DNA from: Morella rubra
Lineage: Eukaryota; Streptophyta; Magnoliopsida; Fagales; Myricaceae
Assembly (NCBI GenBank): GCA_003952965.2
Contig: CM025854.1
Location: 2,825,788 to 2,889,787 of the forward strand
DNA: 64,000 bases
Reading direction: 5' to 3'
In this document: positions 36,893 to 48,640 of the stretch, piece by piece
Numbering within the stretch: position 1 is the first letter of the stretch
Layout: every line of letters starts with the position of its first letter
Position numbers and translations under genes: made by a program
Notes under the pieces: generated by a model
Told to the model about the DNA's origin: nothing
The model's input: the letters and a program-made list of their open reading frames with translations, nothing else
The model's database searches: none

Positions 36893-37427
36893 TGGACAAA
36901 TATTTCGTATTTTGTGTGACAATTAAAGATTTTGCCCAACTATACAAGTCTTATTAAACGTAGTTTCTGAGTTTAAATAGGCCACCAGCATCCGATTTCA
37001 GTGGGCCTCTTCGAACCATTAATCACAGAAATTCCGCATCAGCAAAAACTTGTGAAAGCTTGACTGTAAGCTCGATCTTATTAAACTAAAGCCAAATTGA
37101 AAAGAGCAAGAAACTAAATAATTAGTCATAATTCCCTCAAAGTCCATCTATATTTATTTATTTGCACTCTAATAATTATCAAGCGATCAAATACATCACA
37201 AATTAATAATAAAAGTTAGAACTTTTTCTGTAATATTGTAACCCTCGTTATAAATACTATCTGTTAAAACTATACTATACCTGCTCTAATATTTATTTTA
37301 ACAAATGTGATAATTTTGAGTATTAAATGGAAGACAATTAAGAATTCTTATCCTGTCTGTGGCAGTATTTGAGAAGACCTGCTTCAGCGACACGCCAAAA
37401 AGACTTGGCGTCAATGATATCCTTTCT
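36893..37427. promoter_or_regulatory. upstream region of RLP C
   Basis: AT-rich DNA shared in part with the region above RLP D (47014-47110) and with 19900-20000. It ends with a promoter-type module containing ACGCCAA and TTGGCGT as an inverted repeat (37392-37398 and 37405-37411) and a reverse W-box core GTCAA at 37410-37414. The LINE tail interrupts immediately after. Confidence 0.45.
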
Positions 37428-37769
37428 TCTTTTTTTTTTCTAAGCAAACGATTTATTCAAAAACAAAGGTTAAGGAGGATCAAAAGAATCCACCAGAGAT
37501 ACAGAAGACGGTAAAAGAGAAATACTTAAACTGCCAAAACGAAAACAACGAGCAACCCAAGAGGCTAAGAGGTGTGCCATAGAATTTTGACGTCTTAAGG
37601 TCCAAAGCACCTTCCACTCAGCATGTAACTCCAAAAACCACTTAATCCGGGAGATAGAATCGGCCACAGGACCAACCATAGGCGGTTGAGCATAAATAGC
37701 ACGGAAAAGGAGTTGTGAGTCACTTTCAAAAACAACTTGAACCAAGGGAGTATCATGCGCACACAGATT
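37428..37769 (-). mobile_element. 5'-truncated LINE tail with RNase H remnant
   Basis: On the minus strand the frame 37470-37802 carries RNase H-like sequence (VFESDSQLLFRAIY, RRQNSMAHLLASWVA) ending DSFDPP and a stop at 37470. The LINE at 24363 ends similarly (HLGFDPP). A poly(A) tail, seen as poly(T) on +, lies at about 37428-37440. Right of about 37769 the sequence returns to the RLP promoter module (TTCATTTTTTCCAAATGGG), as at 20966. Very short, dead insertion. Confidence 0.8.
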
Positions 37770-38473
37770 CATTTTTTCCAAATGGGTATTTCTCGGATAC
37801 ATAAAAGTCGCACCTAGTAACTAACAAGTAGTCTCAATCACAAGTAGCATCACTACCAGCTGACTTCGGAGCAGGACACACACCATACGGGAGATGGAGC
37901 ACGGAGCAGAAAAGAGTTGTGGTCAACATCAACCTGACACGTTAGTATCAATGGAGCGCGATCATTGAAGTTCGTCTAAGATTCCAAATGGGTATTTCTC
38001 ATTTCGCACCTAGTAACTAACAAATCACTAGTAGCATCACTTTCTTGATACATAAAAGGAGTCTAGTAACTAACAAGTAGACAAAAAGTCACTTCACAAG
38101 TAGCATCACTACTTGCATTATTTTGAGGAGCTAGAGAAGACTTCGGAGTCAATATCAGGACAAGACAAAAAACTTTGGCGTCACCGGTGACTCTTACGGC
38201 CCTTCCTTACGTTAGCTCTACCAAAATATCAATGGAGCTCTCCGCTCCTTCCGATCATTGAAGTTCGTTAGTCTAATTTTTGTTCTTTTCCAAATGGGTA
38301 TTTCTCGGATACATAAAAAATTCTCACGTAGAAACAAGCTGTAGTCCACAACTCCACATCACTGGTATCAATATCAATCCTTGCATTATTTTGAGCAGAG
38401 CTAGCAAAGACTTTGGTGTCAATCCCTAGACAAGACAAAAGACTTGGCGTCTCTAGTGACTCCTATGGCCCCA
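37770..38473. repeat. amplified RLP promoter modules
   Basis: At least three degenerate copies of a roughly 200-300 bp module lie in a row, beginning near 37770, 37983 and 38286 with CCAAATGGGTATTTCTC. They contain GATACATAAAA, TTGCATTATTTTG, GAGTCAAT or GGTGTCAAT, and a GACAAGACAAAA segment. Single copies occur at 20970-21200 and 39145-39380. Confidence 0.65.
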
Positions 38474-38760
38474 TAGTGTACGTCTACCTTTAAAAGATTA
38501 AAAGCGCAAACCAAATAATGGTGGTCTTATGAGAAAATGAAAAAGAAGGAAAGATAATGATAATTTCTGTTCAGTTGTAATCAAATATGAAAGCTTTTCA
38601 CTGGAAATGTGATTTTCCTTTCTTAAAGCATCACTAGCTAATCACTTTCCTAAAACTCGTTGTTCTTATATAAAATCAGTCCAAAATTATAGTGGACGTC
38701 TGCACATAAAAGATAAAGCGCAAACCAAATAATGATGGTCTTCTCTAGAAAATAAAAAAG
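38474..38760 (+). repeat. degenerate 247-bp-type tandem repeat
   Basis: One full shortened unit starts at 38474 and a partial one at 38692 (GTGGACGTCTGC). Both carry GCGCAAACCAAATAATG. Same family as 22804-23296. Confidence 0.65.
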
Positions 38761-39617
38761 ATTTTATTCTTAGATATTTTATTTCAACTTTTTTCCTTTT
38801 CTTTTGTCTTTTTCATTCTCTACTTAAATTTCTGAGGTCTTAAATTATATGTGTTTCAAGAATTGGAGGGTCATACCTTTTTAAGAATTTTTCTTTTCAC
38901 TCTTTCTGTAATTTTCTCATTAATTTGATTTACCTTCTTACTATTTATTTGAGATTTGTTTTAAAATTTGATGTCTTCATTTGCAAATTACGTAGAATCA
39001 ATTGTATTCCTATTTAATAAGCTGCCTTTTGGTTTCCAAAAGGCACACATGACTATTAAAAAAAATTTGGTCCGATAAACCAAATTAGCCAATACTTGCG
39101 ACTCAGACCAACTTGACGTCATACGCTAGCTTGTTCATTTTTTCCAAATGGGTAGTTTTTCCGATACATAAAAAGTCTCATGTAGTAATTAACAAGTAGT
39201 CTGCAATATCAACCATTGCATTATTTTGGAAAGAATTTGGCGTCAATGTCGTTCTTACCATATACGCTAACAGACCTGAATCCCGGGACAAAGACAAAAG
39301 ACGTTGGCATCCCGGTCATGACTTTTACGGCCATTTCTTCACGTTAATTAGCTTTGCTATGATTGAAGTATTAGTTATTAAAATTAATTCTATTTTATTT
39401 CTAATAAAATTATTAATCTAGAGGTTATGTCTTTTGGTATTATAGTTACAAAGTAGAAGGTTTATAGTCTTTAATATTTTCATCGTGTGAGAGTTAACTA
39501 GGATTTACTATGAATAATTATGTGACATTTATTTGAGTGTTATATTTTAGAAGTTAAACAGTCTCAACTATAAATATCTATGTATCCCTTAGCTTCGAAA
39601 TAATGTTGAAGGGTTGT

Positions 39618-40156
39618 ATTTTTCTTTAAGTGGCATTGCCGTCTGCTTAAGGCCCCCAAAATAGGAAGGCGCCAAAATTTTAATTTTCTTTAGTATGTCC
39701 TATTAAAATTATGTTTAATTTTTCTTAAAAAAAATTTAACATAAAAAGTTATATAATTAATTTATTTGTATAGAGTTTTACTAAATTTATTATTCCAAAC
39801 AGAGGCCTATTGAAAATTTATTTTTTGAAGGAACCATTAACTCTTTACTTTGCATATTATAGAGTCTAAAGGATTAGCCAAGAGCCCTATAAAGTCTCCT
39901 TAATTAAAGGAGATTAGTTGTCAATAGATTAAAAAGAAAAGTCCTATAAACTTATCTCATATTAATATCTGTTTAAACTTACCACCTAGTCTGTTTAATT
40001 TTTACCCTTGCATACACTTTATAAACTAAAAATAATTGCTACCCCTTTAAATGGGCCACCTAATATATATATTACTTTTATCTTTGCATGCACTTAACAA
40101 ACTAAAAATCTATATTTAAAAGGACTTAATTGATAAAGTCCCTGCTAAATTATGTG
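39618..40156. other. 539-bp insert specific to T2, origin unknown
   Basis: Between GGGTTGT (39611-39617) and AGAAAC (40157 on), T2 has 539 bp missing from T1, where the two flanks are adjacent. The insert has no ORF of note. I found neither terminal inverted repeats nor a clear target-site duplication. It could be an insertion in T2 or a precise loss in T1. Confidence 0.6.
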
Positions 40157-41415
40157 AGAAACTATTTGAAGGTTATAATGGGCCATGGAGTCCACAGTCG
40201 TGGCCTTGTTCTCCCTTGATTTTACAATTAGGCCTCTCATTCTGGACAATTCTTATATCCTTAACTTTTATATGTATATTACTGTAGAAAATGCTACTGG
40301 TCAATAGTTGTGTCACATGATTAGCCAAAACTTTTCTGTCTTTTCTACTAGCGAGTGGTGGCAGACGCAGCACTCTTCTTTCAAATTGTAATTATTGCCC
40401 TCTGCTTTAATGGGGCTATGATTGAGTGTATTACATTATGTTGTCTTTCATATTAATATTTGTCAAAAATATTAATGGTGCTACGTGCTTTACCTAACCA
40501 GTATCAAGGATGTAATCAAACCAATTAGGGATCTTGGCGTGCATGGAGATTGTTCTTTGCACTAACCAACGTAACTTTCGGCCCGTAAGTGGTAACTTTT
40601 GACTAACACCCAAAAGAAAACAATCTAGGGTTAATAAGAAATGCCACATCAACATCACTTAAAAAATTTCTAAACTTACGGAAAAAGAAGTTAAAAGAAA
40701 AACAGTACAAGTTACTAAAAATTGCAAGAAGAAAGTGAACTTGGTAGTTAAAAAATGAAAAATCAGGAAAAAGAAATAATTTTATAGACATTATTTAAAA
40801 AAAAAAAAGAGCTAAAAATATTGTAAAAACTAAAAAAATGGGAAAAAAATTTCAAAGATATACAAAAATTAGTATAAAATACAAGGTGGTCACATCGGAA
40901 ATCTTAGGACGTATTAGTAGTAGGTTGAAGTGTAATTTATTTCATTTTCTTATTTGTACTTTGTAGTACTTGAGAATATACAGTACTTGGATTTAGCGAT
41001 AAGCTTTATTTCTTTACACCTCTATTAAGCTCCATCTTTTTGACTGAATTGTACCACGGGGATAAAAGAGTGGAAGTGACAACTTTTTTATTTCTAATTC
41101 TGCGGTATTTGAGAACAACTTCTTTACACGTCTATGACGCCTCATCTTTTTGACTAATTATATTAAAATAAATAAATTTGTAGACAAAATTTTAGGAATG
41201 AAAATTTAAATTGCCTCGAAAAATACTAAAAATTGATTATTCAATCGAGAGTTCAAATATTGGAGAAGATAATTCCGTTTTATGAAGCTTCCAAAAAAAA
41301 GTCATGGCCGCTCCTTCTCTACCGTAATAAGGAAAGCCAAAAGGCAGATAGAAATGAATGCTTAGTAGTGCTTTTGTGCTTTTGTGAATGCTCTTGTGCT
41401 TTTGCGAATGCTTTT

Positions 41416-41912
41416 GTGGACGTCTGCCCTTGAAGATTAAAAGCGCAAACCAAATAATGGTAGTCTTCTCGAGAAAATGAAAAATAAGGAAAGATAATGG
41501 TGGCTCCTGTTCAGTAGTAATCAAATATGTATAAGCTTGTCACTGGAAAGTTGATTTTTCTTTCTTCTTTTTCTTTTTCTCTACAAAAAAGCATCACTAG
41601 GCACTAGCTTATAATCACTTTCCTAAAATTCGGTGTTCTTACATAAAGGCAGTCCAAAATCATAGTGGACGTCTGCGCTTAAAAGATAAAAGCGCAAATC
41701 AAACAATGGTGGCCTACTCTAGAAAATGAAAAAAAAAAAAAAAAACAGAGGAAAGATAACGGTGACTTCTGTTCTGTTGTAATCAAATATGGTAGATTTT
41801 CTCTGGAAAGGTAATTTTCCTTTCTTTTTTTTCTTTTTTCCTAAAAAAAAGCATCACTGATCACTTTCCTAAAACTGTTCTTACGTAAAGGCAGTCCAAA
41901 ATCATGTAGTGG
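41416..41912 (+). repeat. tandem repeat, about 249-bp unit, two copies
   Basis: Units begin with GTGGACGTCTGC at 41416 and 41665. This is the counterpart of 22804-23296. Confidence 0.75.
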
Positions 41913-41972
41913 ATCGCTATGGATGGTTTTTTCAAGTACATTCTTTGGCCTTATATCTTTTCTTAAAATAAA

Positions 41973-42316
41973 GAGATAAATATATTTTCCATCCATCAAT
42001 TACTAAATCTATGACACTTTACACCCTCAATTACTAGTTTTGACTCATTATATCTAACAACTATCAATGTTAGACATTTTATACCTTACTTCTTGACAAT
42101 AATATACTTGAAAATTTAATAAATTGATAATGATATCTTTAATATATGTAAAGTGGTTAAGGTTATTATCGTCATTTTAGTCTAAAATTTTGACAAAGAA
42201 TATAAAGTGTCTAAAATTAATAGTTAGAAGATGTACTGTATCAAAATTGATAATTTATTGTATAAATTATAAAAAATTATAATAGTTGATAAATAAAAAA
42301 TTATATTTTTTTTTTC
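41973..42316. mobile_element. MITE with long imperfect terminal inverted repeats, Mutator-like (second copy)
   Basis: Same element as 23359-23764 but about 60 bp shorter. Here the flanking direct repeats are identical 9-mers TAAAATAAA at 41964-41972 and 42317-42325. Presence at the same site as in T1 shows insertion before those units were duplicated. Confidence 0.75.
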
Positions 42317-42398
42317 TAAAATAAACCATTGAAGTCGAACCACACTATCTAATCGAAAATGAGGTTAACTTTTTCGCTAGGTCCAACCAGAGCTATTA

Positions 42399-43367
42399 AG
42401 CCGTCAGGCACCAATTTCCTAAGAGGAAGTTAAAAAAAAAATGGGACCACGGACCACTTATAAAAATCGAAAAGGAACATTATTAGACAGCCGTCAAATC
42501 TTTTGGAACATAATCAATAATCATACTTCTTTTCTTCCACCTCTTGCCAAGGGGTCCCATTCTTTCATCTGCCAAGTCACCGGTCCATTGCCCTCACCTT
42601 TTTTTTTTTTTCTTTTTCTTTTTTTAAAGGTTTATACAATTATTTAGATAATTTAGTAATTAAAAAGATAGATTTTCTATTGGCTAGAGTAGGCAGGTGT
42701 GAGTTCCAAGTCTGTCGTTATTGAGTAAGTTATTGACCTACCTTTGCACGTGTTGTAAAACTTATTACTAAAAAATTGAAAACCGAATAACCGTTTTTTT
42801 TTTTCCTGAAAGAAATAATAATTCAACATTTGTTGTACGATGATAGACTAAAATCTCCAAACATAGATGCGCGTAATTTATCAAATCTCTGGAATTTTTG
42901 TGGCCCCATCAAACCATAGTCTGGGTCCCTGTTAAAGAAGATTATTGGCTCTTTCAAGTTCTACACTTTTTTTTATGTAAGGATTCTTAATTCGGAATTG
43001 CTTCACCCTACAGGCTGCAAGCTGTAATAAGTATTTGCAATCCCATCCAGCTTGCTCACCAAAAAAAGTGATTCCAACACCATTAGAGGCAAAACATCCA
43101 AGCCACATGATTCCATTCCGTTTCATAAAAATCGCACCATGAAATATAAATAGAAATCTAGGCTCATAGCACTCTCTTTTTACAAATCCGACCCACACAT
43201 GAAAATGGATAGGCTGACAGAAAATAATTGATTTTCTAAACAATTTTGTGGTTGTCAAAGGCTACCTTAAGAATCCAAAGATCCGTCCCCAGAATTACAA
43301 GGCCAAAAGACAAATTTACTTCAGAATTTTAAATAAACTTCAAACATCACAACTGCAACAATTAGTT
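42399..43367. repeat. RLP-unit 3' flank, copy S4
   Basis: Uninterrupted version of the flank: it lacks both the Tourist-like MITE and the LINE found in S2, so it serves as the reference for those insertions. It runs up to the stop codon of RLP D. No gene is seen. Confidence 0.75.
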
Positions 43368-46300
43368 TCAAATGAAATCGGATAGCTTGTGAAAATTGAT
43401 AACAACAAAGCAGTAGAAATTAGTAATGCACACTTCAATGAAGTAGAACCATGCCTGACGCCAGTAGGGATTTATGTACAGAACTCCAGCAATTGTCATC
43501 AACACTACTGCGTAAGAGACCACAAAGCTTATGTAGAAGGCCACCATGTCTATGCTGAAACTATATCCTTCTTCCCTTCATGATCAGCTGGCATAGGAGA
43601 TGGTGCTCCATTTTTTCTGCAATCCTTGACTAATGGGGGTCCGCATAGAAGAGGATTCCCCTCGTAACTGCTTTCATCAAAGGTCCCGAATTGATCTTTT
43701 CTTTCTGGAGTTGTACCTGACAAGTTATTATGCGCCACACTGAATACAGCCAGAGAGTGCAACTCTATGAGCTGAGGAGGGATAATGTCATTCAAGTTAT
43801 TATAGGAAAGATCCAAACTCTCAATCTGCTTAGCCCTGAGAATTCCATTGGAATTGATCCAAATAGATTGTTGAAAGACAAGTTCAATGCATGGATGTTG
43901 CTCAATTTTCCAAGCTCGGCTGGAATCCCACCACTAAAACTGTTGCACGAGAGATCAATTCCAGACATGTAATCAAGGATATTACCCTTATAGCTATAAC
44001 TTCTTCTCTTTGTTGTGAACTCCACCTCTTGTTGCGCTTCCAATTCTGGGTTGGTATAATACAAATCGAAATGCCGTGGAAGGAAACCATTTAGCTTTGC
44101 AACCTTGTATGGTAGTGTAGGGTCTTCAATGGAGGATAATATCCCATACCATCCCCTTGATATACGAGATTTTTCGTAGGTTAACTCGAAAGTAATGTTA
44201 CTCAAGCAATGAGGTACCAGACCAGAAAAGTTATTATGAGAAAGATCAAGGATGCTTAAGTGGGCTAAAAGGCATAATTGATTTTGAATCCTGCCTTGTA
44301 AATGATTGGCTTTCAAGAGGAGAATGCTCAATGATGAGAGGTTGCCAATCCAATCTGGAAGGTAACCAGTTAGGCGGTTCTCTCTAAGATCTAGAGTGAC
44401 TAGACCAAAGCTATCTTTGAATGCATTTCTAATGGGACCACTTAGTCTATTTTTATTCAGATGAACATGTCTGAGGATTGACGAATTGAAGCAATTAGAG
44501 GGTATAGAGCCAGACAGATTGTTCTCGGAAAGGTCAAGAAATCTTAGACCATCAAGCTTGCACAACTCACGTGGAATTGGCCTTCAAGCTGATTGCCGGC
44601 CATAGCAATCTCTCGCAATGAAGACATATTCCCCATCCACCTTGGAAGCTCACCTGACAAATAGTTGTTGCTAAAATCAAATGCCGTGGCCTGAATACCG
44701 GATAAGCTATTGGGAATCTTCCCGGAAAATTGGTTGTTCTCAATATACAAAAAGGACAGGTTAGTTAGATTAAAACTAGTAGGAAATATTTGGCCACTCA
44801 AATTATTGTTTGACAATCGGACGTATTGCAAGGAGGAGCAACCCATTGCAAATTGCTTGGGCATTGTTCCTGACATATGGTTGCTAGACAAGTCTAAAGT
44901 TCTCAAGGAGACCAAATCACCAAAAGAAGATGGAATCGTCCCTTCAAAAGCATTTCCAGACATGTTTAAATACCATAGATTCGGAAATACGAGACCAATG
45001 TTTGCAGGAATTGGACCTCTCAAATGATTATCTGAAATATCTATGCTCCAAATCTTGGGATTAGGATGATATGGCACATGAAAGGGCCAATGAAAGAGTT
45101 ATTTCTTAAATTAAGAATCTCCAATCTTGAATAATTTTTTAGCAACCAAGTGGGGAACTTCCCTGATAGATTGTTGTGAGAGAGATCAATTACTCGCAAC
45201 TTATGCTGGTAACGAAGGAATGTGGGAATCGTTCCACTGGATCTCTTAGATGAAGAACCTGACAAACTGATGACCGTTAACTGGAAGGGAGGAGCCCAAG
45301 TTTGAGACTCAGCTTCATCAACTATTTCGTTGTTATCACTCAATATGACCTCAAGCTTTGAGAGATTATAAAATGAGGACAATCTGATCGGGCTAAAGTA
45401 GTTATTCGACAGATCAAGGTACTTGAGTGATTGCAAGCTAGATAGGGGAGAAAGCGTCGTGATTCCGCTAAAGTGATTGGAAGAGAGACCCAACAATCGA
45501 AGTCCTGTCATGTTTGCTAAACATGAAGGCAATATCCCTTCAAGTTCGTTCCCACTAAGTTCCAACTCTTTTAGGTTCCTCAGTTCACACCAGCCTGTGA
45601 AATTAATGAAGTGATTAGGTTTCACTACCGAAAGTCTCTAAAACAAGTAATGATTAGATTCTACTACTGAAAAGATAATTATCTCCGAATGATAAATAGT
45701 GAAAGCAGCGTTACCTTGGGTAGGTAAAGTGCCATTGAGTCTACAGCCATACATGGTCAATACGTCGAGGGAAGTCATATTTCCAGCTCTCTGAAGGAAG
45801 CTTTTCTCAATGTATGAACCGTCCAAATACAACTCCTTTAGGTTGTTTAGTCTACCCAACTCTGTCAGATATAATAAAAGCTTTAGAGATTCTTTCTTTT
45901 TTCAGAGGAGGTATAGAAAAGTATATCAATTGTTAAAAGAAATTGTACAGTTTATATCTTGGCTTAGCCCATAATTACATTGATCAATCTTGAGCTAGAT
46001 GGAATTGGTTGTCAGGTTATTACAAAGCTAATAACACCAAAATCACAATGTGCTAACTGCTATGCCAGCTAAGAAAAGAAAATTGACAGAGTTTTAATTC
46101 CACAAGAAAGTGCCGCCAAATTTCACTACGTCGCAAATTGGGTTACATCATATAAGTATTTATATAAAACCTCTAGTGAGATGCTATATTAGTTAGTTTG
46201 GAAGGGCAACTAAAAATGTCCCTCACATTTCCATCAGAGAAGATGCCAAAATACTGTTACGGAACCGATGATGGACTTGGGAAATGCCGTGAAAGGTTTC

Positions 46301-47013
46301 ATTGATAAAACATATACACTTACCAGGTATACTAATTAGTTGATCCCACTGGTTGTTGTATATCGGATCGATGCTGTTGTATGTCAGATGTAGTTCTTTG
46401 AGCGATGCAACCGCACTAATGGATGACAGGAAGCTGTCATTGAATCGATTGTCATCCAATAGAAGCACCTCGAGCTTGTTCAATCTAGAGAATCTGTTAA
46501 AACCTGTAATTTAGATGCTTCAGCCTCAATAATGCCAAAAGAAGCAGAGATTCCTTTTCACGAATTGAAGGAAGGAAAATGAAAGGTAAAAGAACAAAAC
46601 AAATTATACTAACGCCTTTTGGTTGCGTTAAAAAACGGACCTTCATTTGGGACCCATCCAGAGATCCTATTGTAGCTCAAATCGAGGTAATTGAGCTCGC
46701 GAAAGGGGAGAAACAGAGAGGCATTCAAGTACCAGTCTCCCTGAGTGGAGTAGTCCCTCACATTAAAAAGATCAAGTCGGATTACGCGCCTTGTAGTGTT
46801 GTTGCACTCAAGATATTTCCACTGACAGCAATCACTGACTTTGTTGGTTGAGTCGTCCCAATAGGACAAAGATGATCCATTTGGGTAGTTGATGGAAGCT
46901 TTAAGTTGCAGGAGAGCTATCCTCTCTTCCTCCAAACAACCGAAGCAGCCATTAATACATAATGAAAACAAGACCAACACGATGAACCACCACAAAAAAC
47001 GCTTCAACTCCAT
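43368..47013 (-). pseudogene. RLP copy D, full-length receptor-like protein gene with few indels
   Basis: Four exons fit with consistent phase-1 junctions: 46641-47013 (signal peptide and LRRNT cap, MELKRFLWWF...CLEEERIALLQ), 46324-46503 (FNRFSRLNKLEVLLLDDNRF), 45715-45861 (ELGRLNNLKELYLDGS) and 45594-43368. The last exon holds about twenty extracellular LRRs, an island region near 44040-44200, the cap [18 protein letters not shown], an acidic juxtamembrane stretch, one transmembrane helix and the tail INFHKLSDFI. There is no kinase domain, as usual for RLPs. Frame breaks by single-base loss lie near 45080, 44575, 43828 and 43573; copy C keeps the base in each case. In this assembly D is a pseudogene, but it is the least damaged copy and sequencing error should be excluded. 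Confidence 0.85.
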
Positions 47014-48640
47014 TGGACAAATATTTCGTATTTTGTGTGAAAATTAAAGATTAATTGCCCAAGTATATAAGTCTTATTAAACGTAGTTTTTGAGTTTAAA
47101 TAGGCCACCAGCATCCGGTTCCCTGGAGCTTCCTCTGTACTTTTTCATTAATTTATTTTATTTACCAGTAGACCACTATTATCGAGAATCTTTCCTAGAA
47201 AGCCACGTGAACTTGCATAAATAATTTAATTAATTCGCATAAATGGTACGTAACATATTCAACCAACTTGCAATATCATTTCAGAACGACCAAGACTCCG
47301 GCCCTTTTATCACGTTAGCTTTTTCGCCACTACTGCCTACTGGTAGCACCAAGGTAACATTACTTTGAGAAGACCCAAGACTTCAGCCCCTTTTGCACGT
47401 TAGCTTTATTTGCCCCAACTTCAAAAAGCTTGTGAAAGCTTGACTTCGTGGCCATGTAATTACCATAACTTTTGGTCACTCGATAACTTCTTGGAATAAT
47501 GCAGAGACTCCAAAACAGAACATTTTTCTACGGTACTCAAAACGCAGAGACTTCAAAGCCAAAGACTTCTAGTAGCTTTCTTTCCTTCCCAACCCCGTAA
47601 GCGCGATCTTATTAACTAACACAAACTTGAAAAGAGCAAGAAACTAATTGCTTTTGGAATAATTAGTCATAATTCCCCCTTATTTTAACAAATGTGATAA
47701 TTTTGAGTATTAATAGGTGAAATGTAGTTGCTTGATGGTCATATTACAAATAAGATGTTAGTTTGAGGAGGTTAGTATAATTTTTTTCTTTTCTTTCTAG
47801 AATTTGAGACGACCTATCAGGTTCAGTACCGAAGACTTAGGAGTCAATAGCGCGTTCCTTCCACTTTGCACAAGACTGAGCTTTTTGACTTAAACATCAA
47901 AGAGAATAAAGGGAAGAAAATTATTTTCTTTGAATTCTTATCCGTCTGTTGCACCATTTGAGAAGACCAGCTTCAGCGACACGCCAAAGACTTGGCGTCA
48001 ATGGTATCCTTTCCACCTTGGCAATAAGCACTGTCTATCTTCCTCGAAGCTACCGAAGCAGCCATCAATACATAATGGATAACAACACCAACATCACTAA
48101 GCATATTAGTGAGATAGTAGTCAAGGCGTTAATTAAGTACTTAAATTAGTGGTGGAAGAGTGGAGGTAGTGTTCTTTCCACTTCCCACCTCCACTAAGCA
48201 TGATGATCTTTTTGACTAAACATCAAGAAAAATAAATGAAAGAGAGAATATTTGCTTTCTCTTCCATTCCATGTTTGAGAAGACCTGCTTCAACTGCCGG
48301 ACTAATTAATTGGTTTGCCGACATCACTTGGGAAAATCCATACGTTTTCGTGTTTAGCTTCTAGAAAGAGCCCTCAACACCTGCAAACCATCTTAATTTA
48401 CTGGTCTTACTAAAAACGATAATAGATTTCACATACATACAGCATAGTAATAAAATTTACAGTTAAGAAGATATTGATTTGCAGGAGTCATCAGTTAATA
48501 TTTGTTTTTGTAGGTTAAACATATTTACTTCGGATTTTTACCTTTTTTAATCTCTTTTCACTTTTTTTCTCCCAATTAGGACCTCTCAACTCACGACTTC
48601 GCATCACCAAATAAAATCATACACCATCTGTATTAGACTC
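47014..48640. repeat. RLP D upstream region with further promoter modules and an exon 1 relic
   Basis: It contains module pieces near 47340-47420, 47800-47880, 47950-48005 and 48280. ACGCCAA at 47981-47987 and TTGGCGT at 47992-47998 form a 7-bp inverted repeat with a 4-bp loop, overlapping a GTCAA core at 47997-48001. At about 48025-48085 a minus-strand relic of RLP exon 1 is seen (CGAAGCAGCCATCAATACAT corresponds to the NGCFG segment). No intact gene. Confidence 0.55.

Larger units (their letters stand above)
38761..42398 (+). repeat. RLP-unit upstream block T2 (partner T1, 20584-23842)
   Basis: Direct repeat of T1, with its own 539-bp insert at 39618-40156, a 247-bp tandem pair and the long-TIR MITE. 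Non-LINE differences are small indels and substitutions. Confidence 0.85.

Noticed and set aside
37470-37802. Host RNase H-like gene
   Set aside because: It lacks the N-terminal half, ends like the LINE at 24363-28756 and has a poly(A) tail, so it is a LINE tail.
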